Source: Molossus alvarezi
Taxonomy: Eukaryota; Chordata; Mammalia; Chiroptera; Molossidae
Assembly: GCA_037176705.1 (NCBI GenBank)
Contig: CM073899.1
Coordinates: forward strand, 7,068,001-7,132,000
DNA: 64,000 nt
Direction: 5' to 3'
In this document: positions 22,097 through 33,820 of the stretch, piece by piece
How the letters are laid out: every line of letters begins with the position of its first letter
How positions within the stretch are numbered: position 1 is the stretch's first letter
Notes under the pieces: model-generated
The model's input: only the letters and a program-made list of their open reading frames with translations
The model's database searches: none
Told to the model about the DNA's origin: nothing
Position numbers and translations under genes: made by a program

Positions 22097-25000
22097 TTAT
22101 ATTCCACAAATAAGTGATATCATATGAAACTTGTCTTTCTCTGTTTGGCTTGTTTCACTTAGGATGATACTTTCCAGGTCCCTCCATGTAGTCTCAAAAA
22201 ATAAGAGATCTTTCTTTCTTACAGCTGCACAGTATACTCTATTGTGTATATGTACCACAGCTTTGTTATTCATTCGTCTACTGATGGACACTTGGGCTGT
22301 TTCCAGATCTTAGCTATTGTAAATAGTGCTGCTACAAACACGGGGGTACATATATTCTTTTGAATTGGTGTTTAGGCTTCTTAGGGTATATTCCTAGGAG
22401 TAGGATCACTGGGTCAAATGGAAGTTCAATTTTTAATTTTTTGAGGTAACACCATATTGTTTTCCATAGTGGCTGCTCCAGTCTGCATTCCCACCAGCAG
22501 TGCACTAGAGTCCCCTTTTCTCCACACCCTCGCCAACACTTGTTATTTGATGATTTGTTGATGGCGGCCATTCTGACAGGTGTGAGGTGATACCTCATTG
22601 TTGTTTTAATTTGCATCTCTCTGATGATTAGTGATGATGAGCATTTCTTCATATGTTTCTTAGCCATTTGTATGTCCTGTTGGGAGAGGTGTCTATTTAG
22701 TTCCTCGGCCCATTTTTTAATTGAATTCTTTGTCTTCCTTTTGTGGAGTTGTATGAGCACTCTATATGTATTGGAAATTAACCCCTTATCTGATATACCA
22801 TTGGCAATTATGCTCTCACATACAGTGGGTAGCCTTCCCGTTTTGATGATTGTATCTTTCGCTGTGCAGAAGCTTTTGAGTTTGATGTAGTCCCATGTGT
22901 TCATTTTCTCCTTTGTTTCTAATGCCTTAGGTGATGTGTCAGTAAATATTCTGCTGCGTATGATGTCTGAAATTTTGTTGCATACAGTCTCTTCTAGAAT
23001 TTTTATGGATTCATGAGTTCCATTTAAGTCTTTTATCCATTTTGAGTTTATTCTTGTGTAGGGTGTAAGTTGATGGTCTAGTTTCATTTTTCTGCAAGTA
23101 GCTGTCCAATTTTCCCAGCACCATTTATTAAAGAGGCTGTCCTTACTCCACTGTTTGCTCTTGCCACCTTTGTCAAATATTAATTGCGCATATTGCCTTG
23201 GGTCCATTTCTGGGTTCTCTGTTCTGTTCCACTGGTCTATATGCCTGTTCTTGTGCCAGTACCAGGCTGTTTTGATTATAGTGGCTTTGTAGTATAACCT
23301 GAAATCTGGTATTGTGATCCCTCCAACTTTGTTCTTCCTTTTCAAGATTACTGTGGCTATTCAAGGCTTTTTTGGGTTCCATATGAACTTCTGAAGTACT
23401 TGTTCTAATTCTGTGAAGTATGCCGTTGGTATTTTGATGGGGATTGTGTTGAATCTATAGATTGCTTTGGGTAATATGGACATTTTAATGATGTTAATTC
23501 TCCCAATCCATGAACAGGGTATGTGCTTCCTCTTTTTTCTATCTTCCTCTATTTCTTTTTTCAACGACCTGTAGTTTTCTGCGAATAGGTCCTTTATTTC
23601 TTTGGTTATGTTTATTGCTAGGTATCGTAATTTTTTTGCCACAATGGTAAATGGGATTGTTTTCTTAGTTTCTCTTTCTGTGAGTTCATCATTGATGTAT
23701 AAGAATGCCATCGATTTCTTGACGTTAATTTTGTATCCTGCTACTTTGCAAATTCATTTATTAAGTCTAGTAAACTTTTGATGGAGTCTTTGGTGTTTTC
23801 TATGTACAGTATCATGTCATTGGCAAATAATGACAATTTCACTTCCTTCTTTCCAATTTGGATCCCTTTTATTTTTTCTTCCTGTCTGATTGCTGTGGCT
23901 AAGACTTCCAGTACTATGTGAAATAGGAGTGGTGAAAGTGGGCATCCTGCCTTGTTCCTGTTCTTAAGGGAAATGCTTTTAGTTTTTGCCCATTGAGTAT
24001 GAGGTTGGCTGTAGGTCTTTCATATATGGCCTTTATTATGTCTAGATATGATCCCTCTATTCCCACACTGCTGAGCTTTTTTATCAAAAATGGATGCTGG
24101 GTTTTGTCCAAGGCTTTTTTAGCATTTATTGATATTATCATGTGGTTTTTATTCTTAATTTTATTTATGTGGTGTATCTATTTATGGATTTGCGAATATT
24201 GTACCAGCCTTGCATCCCTGGGATGAATCTCACTTGGTCATGGTGGATAATTTTTTTTGATGTATTGCTAGAACTGATTTGCTAGTATTTTGTTCAGGAT
24301 TTTGGCATCTATGTTCATCAGTGATATTGGCCTGTAGTTTTCTTTCTTTCTAGTGTCTTTTTCTGGTTTTGGAATTAGAATTATGCTGGCTTCATAAAAC
24401 GAGTTTGGAAGTCTTCCTTCTTCTTGAATTTTTTGAAATAGTTTGAGGAGATTGGGTATCAGTTCTTCTTTGAATGTTCGGTAAAACTCCCCCGTGAAGC
24501 CATATGGGCCTGGGCTTTTGTTTGCTGGGAAAGTCTTGATTACATCTTCAATTTCTTCTGTTGTTATTGGTCTGTTCAAGTTGTCTATCTCTTCCTGGTC
24601 CAGTTTTGGGAGACAATGTGTTTCTAGAAATTTGTCCATTTCACTTAGATTGTCAAATGTGTTGGCATATAGTTGTTCATAGTAGTTGTTAGTGATCTTT
24701 TTTTGTATTTCTGTGGTGTCAGTTGTTATCTCTCCTCTTTCATTTCTGATTTTGTGTATTTGGGTTCTCTCTCCTTGTTTCTTGGGGAGTCTAGCTAAGG
24801 GTCCATCAATCTTGTTTATCTTTTTGAAAACCAGCTCTTTGTTTTATTGATCCTTTGAATTCTTTTTTTGGTCTCTATGTCATTTATTTCTGCTCTGATC
24901 TTTACTATTTCCTTACTTCTATTTGCTCTGGGGTTTTCTTTTTCTTTGCTCTCTAGTTCTTTAAGTTGTGAGGTTAGATAGTCTATGAGAGATTTTTCTT

Positions 25001-26179
25001 CTTTTTTGAGGTAGGCCTGTAGTGCTATGAAATTCCCTCTCAGAACTGCTTTCGCTGCATCCCATAGATTTTGTGTTGTTGTGTCTTCATTTTCATTGGT
25101 TTCCAGGAAGTTTTTGATTTCTTCCTTGATCTCCTTGGTGACCCATTCATTGTTTAATAACATGCTATTTAGCTCCCATGTGTTCAAATGTCTTTTTTTT
25201 TTTATCCTCACCCGAGGACATTTTTCCATTTTTTGTTCAGATAAAGCAGGAGGGAGAGAGAGGAAGAGAGAGAGAGAGAAACATAGATGTGAAAGGGACA
25301 CATCGAGCGGCTGTCACCCACACGACCAACCAGGGCCGGGGACAAACTGCAACCGAGGTATGTGCCCATAGCGGGAAATGAACCCGGGTCTCTCTGTACT
25401 GCAGGCCGACACTCCAACCGCTGAGCCAAACCAGCCAGGGCTGTTCAAATGTCTTTGCATGTTCTTCTTGCAGTTGATTTCTAGTTTCATGCCATTGTGA
25501 TCTGAGAAGATGCTTGGTATGATTTCAATCTTCTTGAATTTGTAGAGACTTAGTGCACTAACATGTGGTTTATCTTTGAGAATGTCCCATGTGCACTTAA
25601 GAAGAATGTGAATTCTGTAGTTTTGGGGTGTAGTTCTCTGTAGATATCTATTAAATCAATTTGTTCTAGTGCTTTATTTAGAGTCTCTGTTTCCTTGCTA
25701 ATTTTTTGTCTAGAGGATCTATCCAGTGATGTCAGCAGGGTGTTGAAGTCCCCTGCTATGATTGTATTGCTATCAATTTCTCCTTTGAAGTCCTCCAGAA
25801 GTTTTAAAATATATTTTGATGCTCCTATATTGGGTGCATATATGTTTATCAAGGTTATATCTTCCTGTTGGATGGATCCTTTCATTATTACGTAGTGGTT
25901 TTCTTTGTCTCTAATTATGGTCTTTATTCTGAAATCTATTTTATCAGATATAAGTATTGCTACCCCAGCTTTATTTTCTTTTTCGTTTGCTTGGAAGATT
26001 TTTTTCCATCCCTTCACTTTCAATCTATGTGAGTCTTTAGTTGTGAGGTGGGTCTCTTGTAAACAACATATAGATTGGTCATGCTTTCTTATCCAATCAG
26101 CTACTCTGTGTCTTTTTATGGGAGCATTCAGTTCATTTACATTTAAGGTGATTATTGATATGTACTTATTTATTGCCAT
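22097..26179 (-). pseudogene. L1 ORF2 (endonuclease-reverse transcriptase), broken
   Basis: After removing the SINE and its duplication, about 1,274 codons, the normal L1 ORF2 size. The endonuclease (from MAINKYISIITLNVN at 26179) keeps the N of LNVN, the E of QETHL and the GDFNT motif, but the usual KIDH is KINH. The RT is split over several frames. The catalytic FADD box is FAND (23816..23827) and SPGPDG is SPGPYG. The C-terminal C-x3-C-x7-H-x4-C cysteine motif is present (CWRGC..HCWWEC). In life ORF2p nicks target DNA and copies L1 RNA in place. This copy is dead on several counts. Confidence 0.95.
25196..25441 (-). mobile_element. Young VES SINE inserted in L1 ORF2
   Basis: Complete element in minus orientation, from T-rich tail through tatcctcacccgaggacatt to gccaaaccagccagggc. 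Perfect 15-bp duplication tgttcaaatgtcttt at 25181..25195 and 25442..25456. Confidence 0.97.
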
Positions 26180-26224
26180 TTTTGTTTAGTGTGGTTCTAT
26201 TTTTCTTCCCATTTCTCCTGGTAA

Positions 26225-27124
26225 TTACAGCAGTCGTTTTAACATTTCTTGCAGTGCTGGTTTGGTGCTAATGTATTCCCTTAGCATTTTTTTTGTCTGG
26301 GAAGCTCTTTATTTGACCTTCTATTTTGAATGATAGCCTTGCTGTGTAGAGTAGTCTTGGATTAAGATCCTTGTTTTTCATGACCTTGATTAATTCATGC
26401 CATTCCCTTCTGGCCTGTAGTGTTTCTTGCGAGAAGTCAGCTGATAGCCTTATGGGGTTTCCTTTGTAGGTAACCTGTTGCTTATCTCTTGCTGCTTTTA
26501 GGATTCTCTCTTTGTCTTTAATTTTTGGCAGTTTGATTACTATGTGTCTTGGTATGGGCTTGTTTGGGTTCTTCTTACTTGGGGCTCTCTGTGCTTCTTG
26601 AACTTGAATGCCTTCTTCCTTCACCAAATTAGGGAAGTTTTCTGTCACTATTTCTTTGAATATATTCTCTACCCCTTGTTCATTTTCTTCTTCAGGGACT
26701 CCTATGATGCAAATATTATTCCGTTTCCAGTTGTCTCACAGTTCTCTTAAGCTTTCTTCCTGTTTTTTAATTGTTGTTTCCTTTTGGTTTTCTGATTGGT
26801 TGATTTTTTGTAGCCTGTCTTCTCATTCACTGATCCAGTCTTCAGCTTCCCCTAATCTGCTTTTTATACCTTCCAATGTGTTCTTCATTTCTTATATGTC
26901 ACTCTTCATTTCTTCCTGTTGGTTTTTAATTTCCAACTGGTTGATTTTCAACTTTTGTATGTCTTTACTCATGGTGCTTATATCCTTACACATGCTGTTG
27001 GGCTTCCTCAACATCATGGCTCTAAATTCTAGTTGGTTAACTTGCTTAACTGCACCTCATTTATCTCATCTTCCGTAGAGGTCTCTTGTTCTTTGATTTG
27101 GCTTTTGTTTCTGTTTTTCACCAT
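26225..27124 (-). pseudogene. L1 ORF1 (RNA-binding protein), broken
   Basis: ATG at 27124 (MVKNRNKSQIKEQE) to a TAA near 26225, about 300 codons. The N-terminal half would be the coiled coil. The intact 126-codon stretch 26268..26648 contains the RNA-binding core and C-terminal domain (ARDKQQVTYKGNPIRLSADFS). In-frame stops lie in the first half. ORF1p normally trimerises and coats L1 RNA. Confidence 0.9.
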
Positions 27125-28283
27125 TTTGGCTATCACAGTGGGCTTTGGAGTCTGCCAAATTTTCCCTGTGGGTGTTGGTGTTCTGCTGTTTGTGGCTCCC
27201 ACTCCTGCGTTTGGATGAGCCAGGGAGGACCCACTTTAAACACCACCATCAAGTCTTAGCTTTTCTGGTTAGTGTTGGTAGCCCAGGAAATGGTAGTTAT
27301 CCTCCAGTTTTCTTTGCCTGGAGGGTATTAATAGAGGTCACCTGCAGACCCTTGGGTTCTGAGTTGCCTGAAAAACTCCCTCAGGTGCTCAGTATAAGTG
27401 GATTTCCTGAGGGTGGGGCAGCTGCTAGTTGTTAATGGGCCTCAATTAGCATTTCAATGGCCACCAGGTATGGTTGAATCTCTGAGGGAGGGAATTCTGC
27501 CTCTCTCCAGGGCCCTGAGAAGAAGTAAAATGACCACAGTCCTGCGTGGCTGCACTCAGCGAAAGCTCTTAGCACCCTCCAAAACCCGAGTGTCCCCACA
27601 CAGTTCCAGTTCAGTCTGCCTTCCCTCTGCCAGAGCCCAAAGTGAGTGGCTGCTGCCAATTTAGCCTCTGTCTAGACTCTGTGTCGTGGAGCTGCCTGGG
27701 ACTTTACCCCGAGGGCGCTGCTTCCAGCCAAGTGCGGCAGCGACTGTGGCACCAGCCAAGGGCGTTGCACTCAGCAGGGACCCCAGGAATGAGCCGCAGT
27801 AGTGGGACACTGCCGAGGTGGCAGCAGCTTCCAGCAGAGTACCCTGGTCCCTGCGATTCCATGCGGCACCAGCCGAGGGCTTAGCACGAAGAGTTCGCGG
27901 TACTAAGCCTTGGTAGCAGCGTCCAGCCAAGTCTCCTGGTCCCAACCAGTCCATTCCAGTCCATGCGGCACCAGCCGAGGACTTTGCAGGCAGCAGAGTT
28001 TGCAGGACTCAGGTGGGGTCGCAGCCGAGGCGTCAGCAGCAAGTTCCCGCCGAGCCCCCTGGTCCCTGCCCAGGCCGCTACGGACCGTGGGCTCCCGGCT
28101 CCCTCTCGCATCCTCGCAAGCCTACCAGGATTGAGTCTGTGTCCCTGGTTATGTGGTCCTCCAAGGTGTCTTTCAGTTGCCCCTTCCTGAAGATTTACCT
28201 TTATTTTCCTTGTGAATCTAGTTTGGTCCTGGGAGATGGTCTGTGTTGTTCCATTCACTCCGCTGCCATTTCTCCTTCCTTCC
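27125..28283 (-). promoter_or_regulatory. L1 5' UTR/promoter with ~100-bp tandem units
   Basis: GC- and CpG-rich L1 promoter region. Three to four related units occur between 27722 and about 28060. Marker ggcaccagcc starts at 27748, 27865 and 27967. Marker ttccagccaag-like starts near 27722, 27829, 27921 and 28048, each later one followed by ccctggtccc-like sequence. The 5' UTR is about 350 bp longer than that of the L1 at 50932, which fits the extra units. Confidence 0.75.
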
Positions 28284-29088
28284 CTTTTAAATTCTTGATC
28301 ATTCCAACATCCCTGACATGTCTGGTTCTGATGTATGTCCTGTATCTTCAAACTGCGTTTTATTTTTTGGCCTTTGGGTATGTCTTTTAATATTTCTTGG
28401 TATCCAGACATGATACATTGTGTGATGGAACTGCTGTCGATGGGACTTGGACGATGAGCTGGCAAGGTGGGGGGGCATGGATGGTCTGTAATCCTGTGCT
28501 TAGGTCTCAGTCTTTCAATATGCTTTGCTTTGGGACTGTAAAACTCATAACTACTTCTCAGTTTTTCCTTCTCCCTTAGGAGTGAACTGGAATGAACTAG
28601 AGTTGGGTATTTTCTTTCCTCGGTTCATACGGGGCTTAGTCATACCCATGGCAAGATAGGATGGAGTCAGTTTCTCAGGAGGGCAGCCTGGTTAAGAATA
28701 CAGTGCTGTGGTGTATTTCAAAATGATCCCTTCTCCCTCCTCCCCTGACAGGACCCTAAAGAGTTGTATTCAATTGTTACTGTAGGAAAGTGGTCAAGCA
28801 CATTAAAGTATATGTCACAATATCTGGTGCCCCTCTTTGACCAGGTCGCCCTGGAGTTTCATGCTCAGACTTGTCCATGCTGAGCCTCCAGGTATTTGTC
28901 CAGGACAGTTCCGGTTCTCCTGCTCCGCAGTGGTTCCCACGGGGTCTGTTTGCGGGCTTCTGCTGCGGTGCTCTGTGACCCTCTGTATTTGATCTCCAGA
29001 GTTATCCCGTTATAAATGTCAAATATCCAGTTTTCGGCAAAAAACCAATCCCAAGGTATACAAACAAACAGGAAAAGATAACCCATTC
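28284..29088 (-). mobile_element. Old L1 (minus), fragment 4: 5' UTR part
   Basis: Resumes after the nested L1. The 28830..28900 stretch (cagacttgtccatgctgagc) and its surroundings resemble old mammalian L1 5' sequence. An open frame at 28865..29086 (minus) is a chance by-product. Confidence 0.6.
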
Positions 29089-29101
29089 AAGGCCTGCATT
29101 C

Positions 29102-29336
29102 CTCCCTGGCCAGAGTGGCTCTGTGGTTAGACTCTCGGTGGGCCTTTGACAGAAGGTTCGAAGGTTCAATTCCTAGTCAGGGCACATACCTGGGTTGCAG
29201 GTTCGATCCCCGGCCCTGATCTGACACACTTAATGTGTCTCTCTCACATCCATGTTCCTCTCTCTTTTCCTCCTCCTCCTCCCTCCCTTCCAGTCTCTAT
29301 AAAATAATGGATTAACAACAACAACAACAAAAAACA
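29102..29336 (+). mobile_element. VES SINE at the junction of two old L1s
   Basis: tRNA head (ccctggccagagtggctctg), body, CT-rich region and a tail ending gattaacaacaacaacaaca. Duplication of 13 bp with one mismatch at 29089..29101 (aaggcctgcattc) and 29337..29349 (aaggccagcattc). Confidence 0.9.
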
Positions 29337-30528
29337 AAGGCCAGCATTCTTCTCAAGTGGACATGGACATTTTCATGGATAGATTATATGTCAGGCCAAA
29401 AATTAAATCTCAGTAGATTTAGAAAGATAGGTATCATACAAAGTGTCTTCTCTGACCAAAAGAGTGTGGAAATAGAAATCAATAACAGAAGAAAAAGTAA
29501 AATTTCACAAATTTGTGAATATTAAACAAAATACTTTAAAAAAAACAAAAAAAAACAAAAACAAAATACTTTTAAGCAACCAATGGATAAAAGAGAAAAT
29601 CACAGAGGAAAATAAAAGTATTAGGGAAGAATGTAAGTGAAAGTGCAGGACACCAAACTGTACACAACACAGGGAAGAAGGACCACAGGGATCGAGCTGT
29701 AAACGTTCACAACAAAAAGGAAGATATCAAACCAACAAACTGGCTTTCTACTTAAGGAAATGGGGAAAAACTACTTAAGAAAACAAACAACAAAAAAACT
29801 AAACACAAAGATAGCAGAAGGAAGGACATAATAATGATTAAAACAGAGATACACAAAATAGAGGATAAAAAATCAGAGAAAATCAATGAAATAAAAGTTT
29901 GTTCTTTGAAAAGATTAACAAAAATCACAATATTTGCCTAGATTGGCTGAAATAAAAAGAAGACTCTACTAAAATCAGAAATAAAGGTAAGAACATTACT
30001 ACCTTTCTGATAGAAATAAAAAATATTCAAAGAGAGTACTAAGAACAAATTGATGACATGGGCAAATTTCTAGAAACTCAAAACCTAATAAGACTGAATC
30101 ATATAAAAAGAAAACTTTTCAATATAGTTAACACTAGTAAGAATCCGTAATAAAAAAACACCTCCCAATAAAGAAATTCTTGGAGCTGATAGCTACACCA
30201 GTAAATTTCTCTTAACATTTTTTTTTTCAATGATAACATTCCTCAAACTATTTTAAAAAATTATAGAGAGTGGAAAACATTCCGACTCATACTTTAAGGT
30301 CTACATACCCTAATAGCAAACCAGAAAATCACACTACATGCGAATTAAACTCCACATCAATGTCCTTATAACCATTGATGTAGAAATCCTCAACAAAATA
30401 CTAGTAAACCAAATTCAGCAGCATATTAAAAGGATTATACATTGTGAATAAATGAGACTTATTCCTCAAATGCAAGGATAATCCAACATATAAATCCAAT
30501 AAATGTAATACACCACATTAACTGAATG

Positions 30529-30530
30529 AA

Positions 30531-30561
<31 letters not shown>
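30529..30561. repeat. (AC)n microsatellite
   Basis: About 14 units within the RT region of the old L1. Confidence 0.95.
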
Positions 30562-30564
<3 letters not shown>

Positions 30565-30939
30565 CATCTCAACTAATGCAGAAAAGGCACTCAACAAATT
30601 CAGCACTTTTCTTTTATGACAAATTTTAATACACTTTACCAACTAAAAGAAAACTACCGTCACATAATATAGACCATATAGTAAATGCCCACAGGTAAAA
30701 CTACACTCAAAGGTGAAAAACTTAAAACTTAAAAAAAAAAATCAGGAACAAGGCAAAGACGCCTGCTTTCATCACCTCTATTAAACATACTACCAGAAGT
30801 TGTAGCCAGAGATATCAGGCAAGCAAGCAAGCAAGCAAAAAAGAAAGAAATTTTAAAAATATCCAGATTTGAAAGGCAGTAGTAAAGCTAATTTTGCTCA
30901 CAAATAATATCATCTTATTTGCAGAAAACCTACAGATCA

Positions 30940-30967
30940 CGCACACACACACACACACACACACACA
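30940..30967. repeat. (CA)n microsatellite
   Basis: About 13 units within the same L1. Confidence 0.95.
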
Positions 30968-32448
30968 ACCATTAAAACTGAAAAATAAATTCAGCAAATT
31001 AGAAGAAACAAAGTAAACACACATGAATCAGATGCAATTGATAATCTAACAACAATCTGAAAAGAAAATTAAGAAAACAACTCTATTTACAATAACATTA
31101 AAATGAATAAGATACTTAGCAATTAACTAAACAAGAAAGTAAAAGACATACACTAAAAACTACAAAACATTACTGAAAAAAAATAAAAGATAAATAAATA
31201 GAAAGACATCCGTGTTCATGGACTGAAAGGCTTAATATTGTTAAGGAGTCTAACCCATGCAAAGCAAGGCAGAAATTCAATGCTATCCCCAACAAAATCT
31301 CAATGTGATTTTTTTACAGAAATAGAAAACCCATTCTAAAATGTATTTGGAATCTCAAGAAATTCCAATTAACCAAACCACTTTTGAAAAAAAAAAAAAA
31401 AATCCACATGCCACACCCTTCTTATTTTTGAATTTTACCACAAAGCTACAGGTCAAGTGATTTTTGACAAGATTGCCAAAATATAAATGGTGTCAGAAAA
31501 ACAGGATATTCATCTGCAAAATACTGAAGTTGGACTTTTATCTAATAATATATGCAAAAATTAACTCAGACAGATTAAATAAATACAATTAAGAGCTAAA
31601 ACTAGAATATCTTAGAAGAAAATATGGGATGAAATACTCATGATATTAATTTCGACAATGATTTCTTGGATAAAATAGTACAAAGTATAGCCAACAAAAG
31701 AGAGATAGACAAATTGAACTTGATCAAAATTAAAAATGTTTGGGCATCAAAGGAAACAACAGAGTAAAAAGGTAATCCATAGATTGGGAGAAAATATTTC
31801 AAATCACACATCTAATAAGGAATTAAGCAAAAAAGTGGCACAGAATTGCCAATTTATCCTTCAGTTTCATTTCTGAGATACACAAACGAATTGAAAACAG
31901 AGACTCAGATATTGGAACGCCCATGTTCATGGCAGCATTATTCATAAGGGCCAAACAGTGGGAGCAATCCAAATGCACATTGTTGGGTGGATAGATAAAC
32001 AAAAAAAACATAATGTAATATATGCATGAAATATTATTCAGTCTTATAAAGGGATGAAATACTGCAGTGTGGATAAACATTGAATAAACTATATTAAGTG
32101 AAATAAGCCAGACACACACATACACACACATAAAAACAATATTGTTTGATCTTAAATATATGACTCAATACACAGAGACAGGACACAGCACAGTGGTTAC
32201 CAGGGGCTGAAGGGAGGCGAGCATGGGAGTTCTTGTTAAATAGATACAGCTTCAGTTGGGGTGATGAATTCTGGAGATGGAGAGCAATGATAGGTAGACA
32301 ACAGGGTGAATCTACTCAATGCCACTGAAATGTACACTTAACAATGTCTGAAATGGTAAATTTTATGTATAGTTAACTACGATTAATGAAACAAAGGAAT
32401 TGACCATCTAAGTGTAAGACTGTTTCTGGAGTCTTCATAACGTTTCTT

Positions 32449-32701
32449 TTTTTTTTCTTTTCTTTTTTTATCCTCACCCGAGGACATTTTTCCATTTTTT
32501 ACTCAGATAGAGCGGGAAGGAGAGAGAGGAAGAGAGAGAAACTTCGATGTGAAAGGGACACATCGAGTGGCCGCCACCCACACAACCCAACCAGGGCCGG
32601 GGACAAACTGCAGCCAAGGTACGTGCCCTTAGCGGGAACCGAACCCGGGTCTCTGTGGACCGCAGGCCGACGCTCTAACCGCTGAGCCAAACCGGCCAGG
32701 G
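32449..32701 (-). mobile_element. Young full-length VES SINE, minus strand
   Basis: Perfect 15-bp duplication ttcataacgtttctt at 32434..32448 and 32702..32716. Internal pol III boxes are intact on the minus strand (tggctcagcggttagagcg, gggttcggttcccgc). Confidence 0.97.
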
Positions 32702-32719
32702 TTCATAACGTTTCTTAAT

Positions 32720-33730
32720 TCCTACGCCTATGCTCATGGCAACTTCACGCTGTGCTCATTAACGGAAGTTCTGAAATCAGGAAGTATAAGCACTCTAACT
32801 TTGTTCTCCTTAGTCAAGATTGTTTTCGTTATGCTAAATCCTTTGTCCATGTACATTTTTGAAGCCAACTCAGTCTACAGAAATATTTTGGGGTTTTGAT
32901 TGATATTGGACACTTGGAAAGATGTGAAATGTTTAGTCTTTTATTTATGATCATGCTATATTTCTCTTATTTTCGTTTTTTTGTCATCAGAGTTTTATTT
33001 TCAAGGTAGAAGCATTGTACATATTTTGTTAATTTATTCCTAAGAGTATCTTTGATATATTGTGAATTGTATTTCTTCTTTGTTTATTGCAAATTATAGA
33101 CATACAATTAACTTTGGACATCATCATTTCCAGTAACCTGCTACATTTACATTATTTTATTTTTTGGTAAATGTGTTAGAATTTTCCATGCACATTTTTA
33201 TGACATCTAACATAAAGCCATTTCACCTTTTCCCCCCCCAATTGTTATGTTGTATATTTCCATTTCTTGATTTGCTATGCAACCAAAACAATATTAACTA
33301 GAAATGAGGCAAGTCATGGTCATTGATTTTCTTTCAAACTCAGAGAGTATGTATGCTTAATGTTAAATATAATACCAGTGAGAAGTGGTCATTAGATGCT
33401 TATCAGATTAAGGGAAGTTTCATCTCATTCACACTTTGCAGAAAGTGTTTCATATAAATGTCAAATTTTGTCAAATGATTTTTTTGCATTTGCTGGCATT
33501 ATCATGGGATATTTCTCCTTAATTCTACCCATGTTCTCCCCAGCACTCTTTTCAAAAGAGAGATGAGATGTATGTATATTGGTTATTTCAACTGCCAAAT
33601 TTAAAAGCAATAACAGTATTTCAGTGTTGAAATACTGTATTTTATAAACTAATTTTTTTCTGATCTAGGACCTATGTAATATATTTATTCTAGAATTATA
33701 TAATTTATATTTATTTAGTAAAAATAAAAA
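32720..33730 (-). mobile_element. Old L1, minus strand, ORF2 fragment
   Basis: The complement follows ORF2: 32770..32900 parallels 23300..23450 (after RT), and 33440..33540 parallels 24095..24170 (RT, caaatgatttttttgcattt). Diverged, no open frame. Confidence 0.75.
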
Positions 33731-33748
33731 GAAAGAAAGGGAGTACAG

Positions 33749-33820
33749 AAGGAAGGAAGGAAGGAAGGAAGGAAGGAAGGAAGGAAGGAAGGAAGGAAGG
33801 AAGGAAGGAAGGAAGGAAGG
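33749..33820. repeat. (AAGG)n microsatellite
   Basis: About 17-18 nearly perfect tetranucleotide units after an imperfect aaagaaagggagtacag lead-in. Confidence 0.97.

Larger units (their letters stand above)
21857..28283 (-). mobile_element. Full-length L1, minus strand, nested in the old L1
   Basis: A complete element: poly(A)/3' UTR at the left (21857..22096), ORF2 22097..26179, ORF1 26225..27124, and a 1.16-kb 5' UTR up to 28283. The perfect 13-bp duplication cttttaaattctt flanks it at 21844..21856 and 28284..28296. A young VES SINE interrupts ORF2. Without the SINE and its duplication the length is about 6.17 kb. Stops and frameshifts in both ORFs make it inactive. Confidence 0.95.
29340..32395 (+). 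mobile_element. Old L1, plus strand, ORF2 to 3' end
   Basis: Begins in the late endonuclease region (cattcttctcaagtggacat parallels 43792) and runs through RT, the C-terminal region (parallel to 46790..47010) and a 3' UTR near 32200..32395 (aatgccactgaaatgtacac). No open frame survives. It contains three CA microsatellites (30529..30561, 30940..30967, 32111..32131). Confidence 0.85.

Noticed and set aside
30529..32131. Evenly spaced CA repeats as a possible array
   Set aside because: They are separate microsatellites in an old L1, without spacer/repeat structure; not CRISPR-like.
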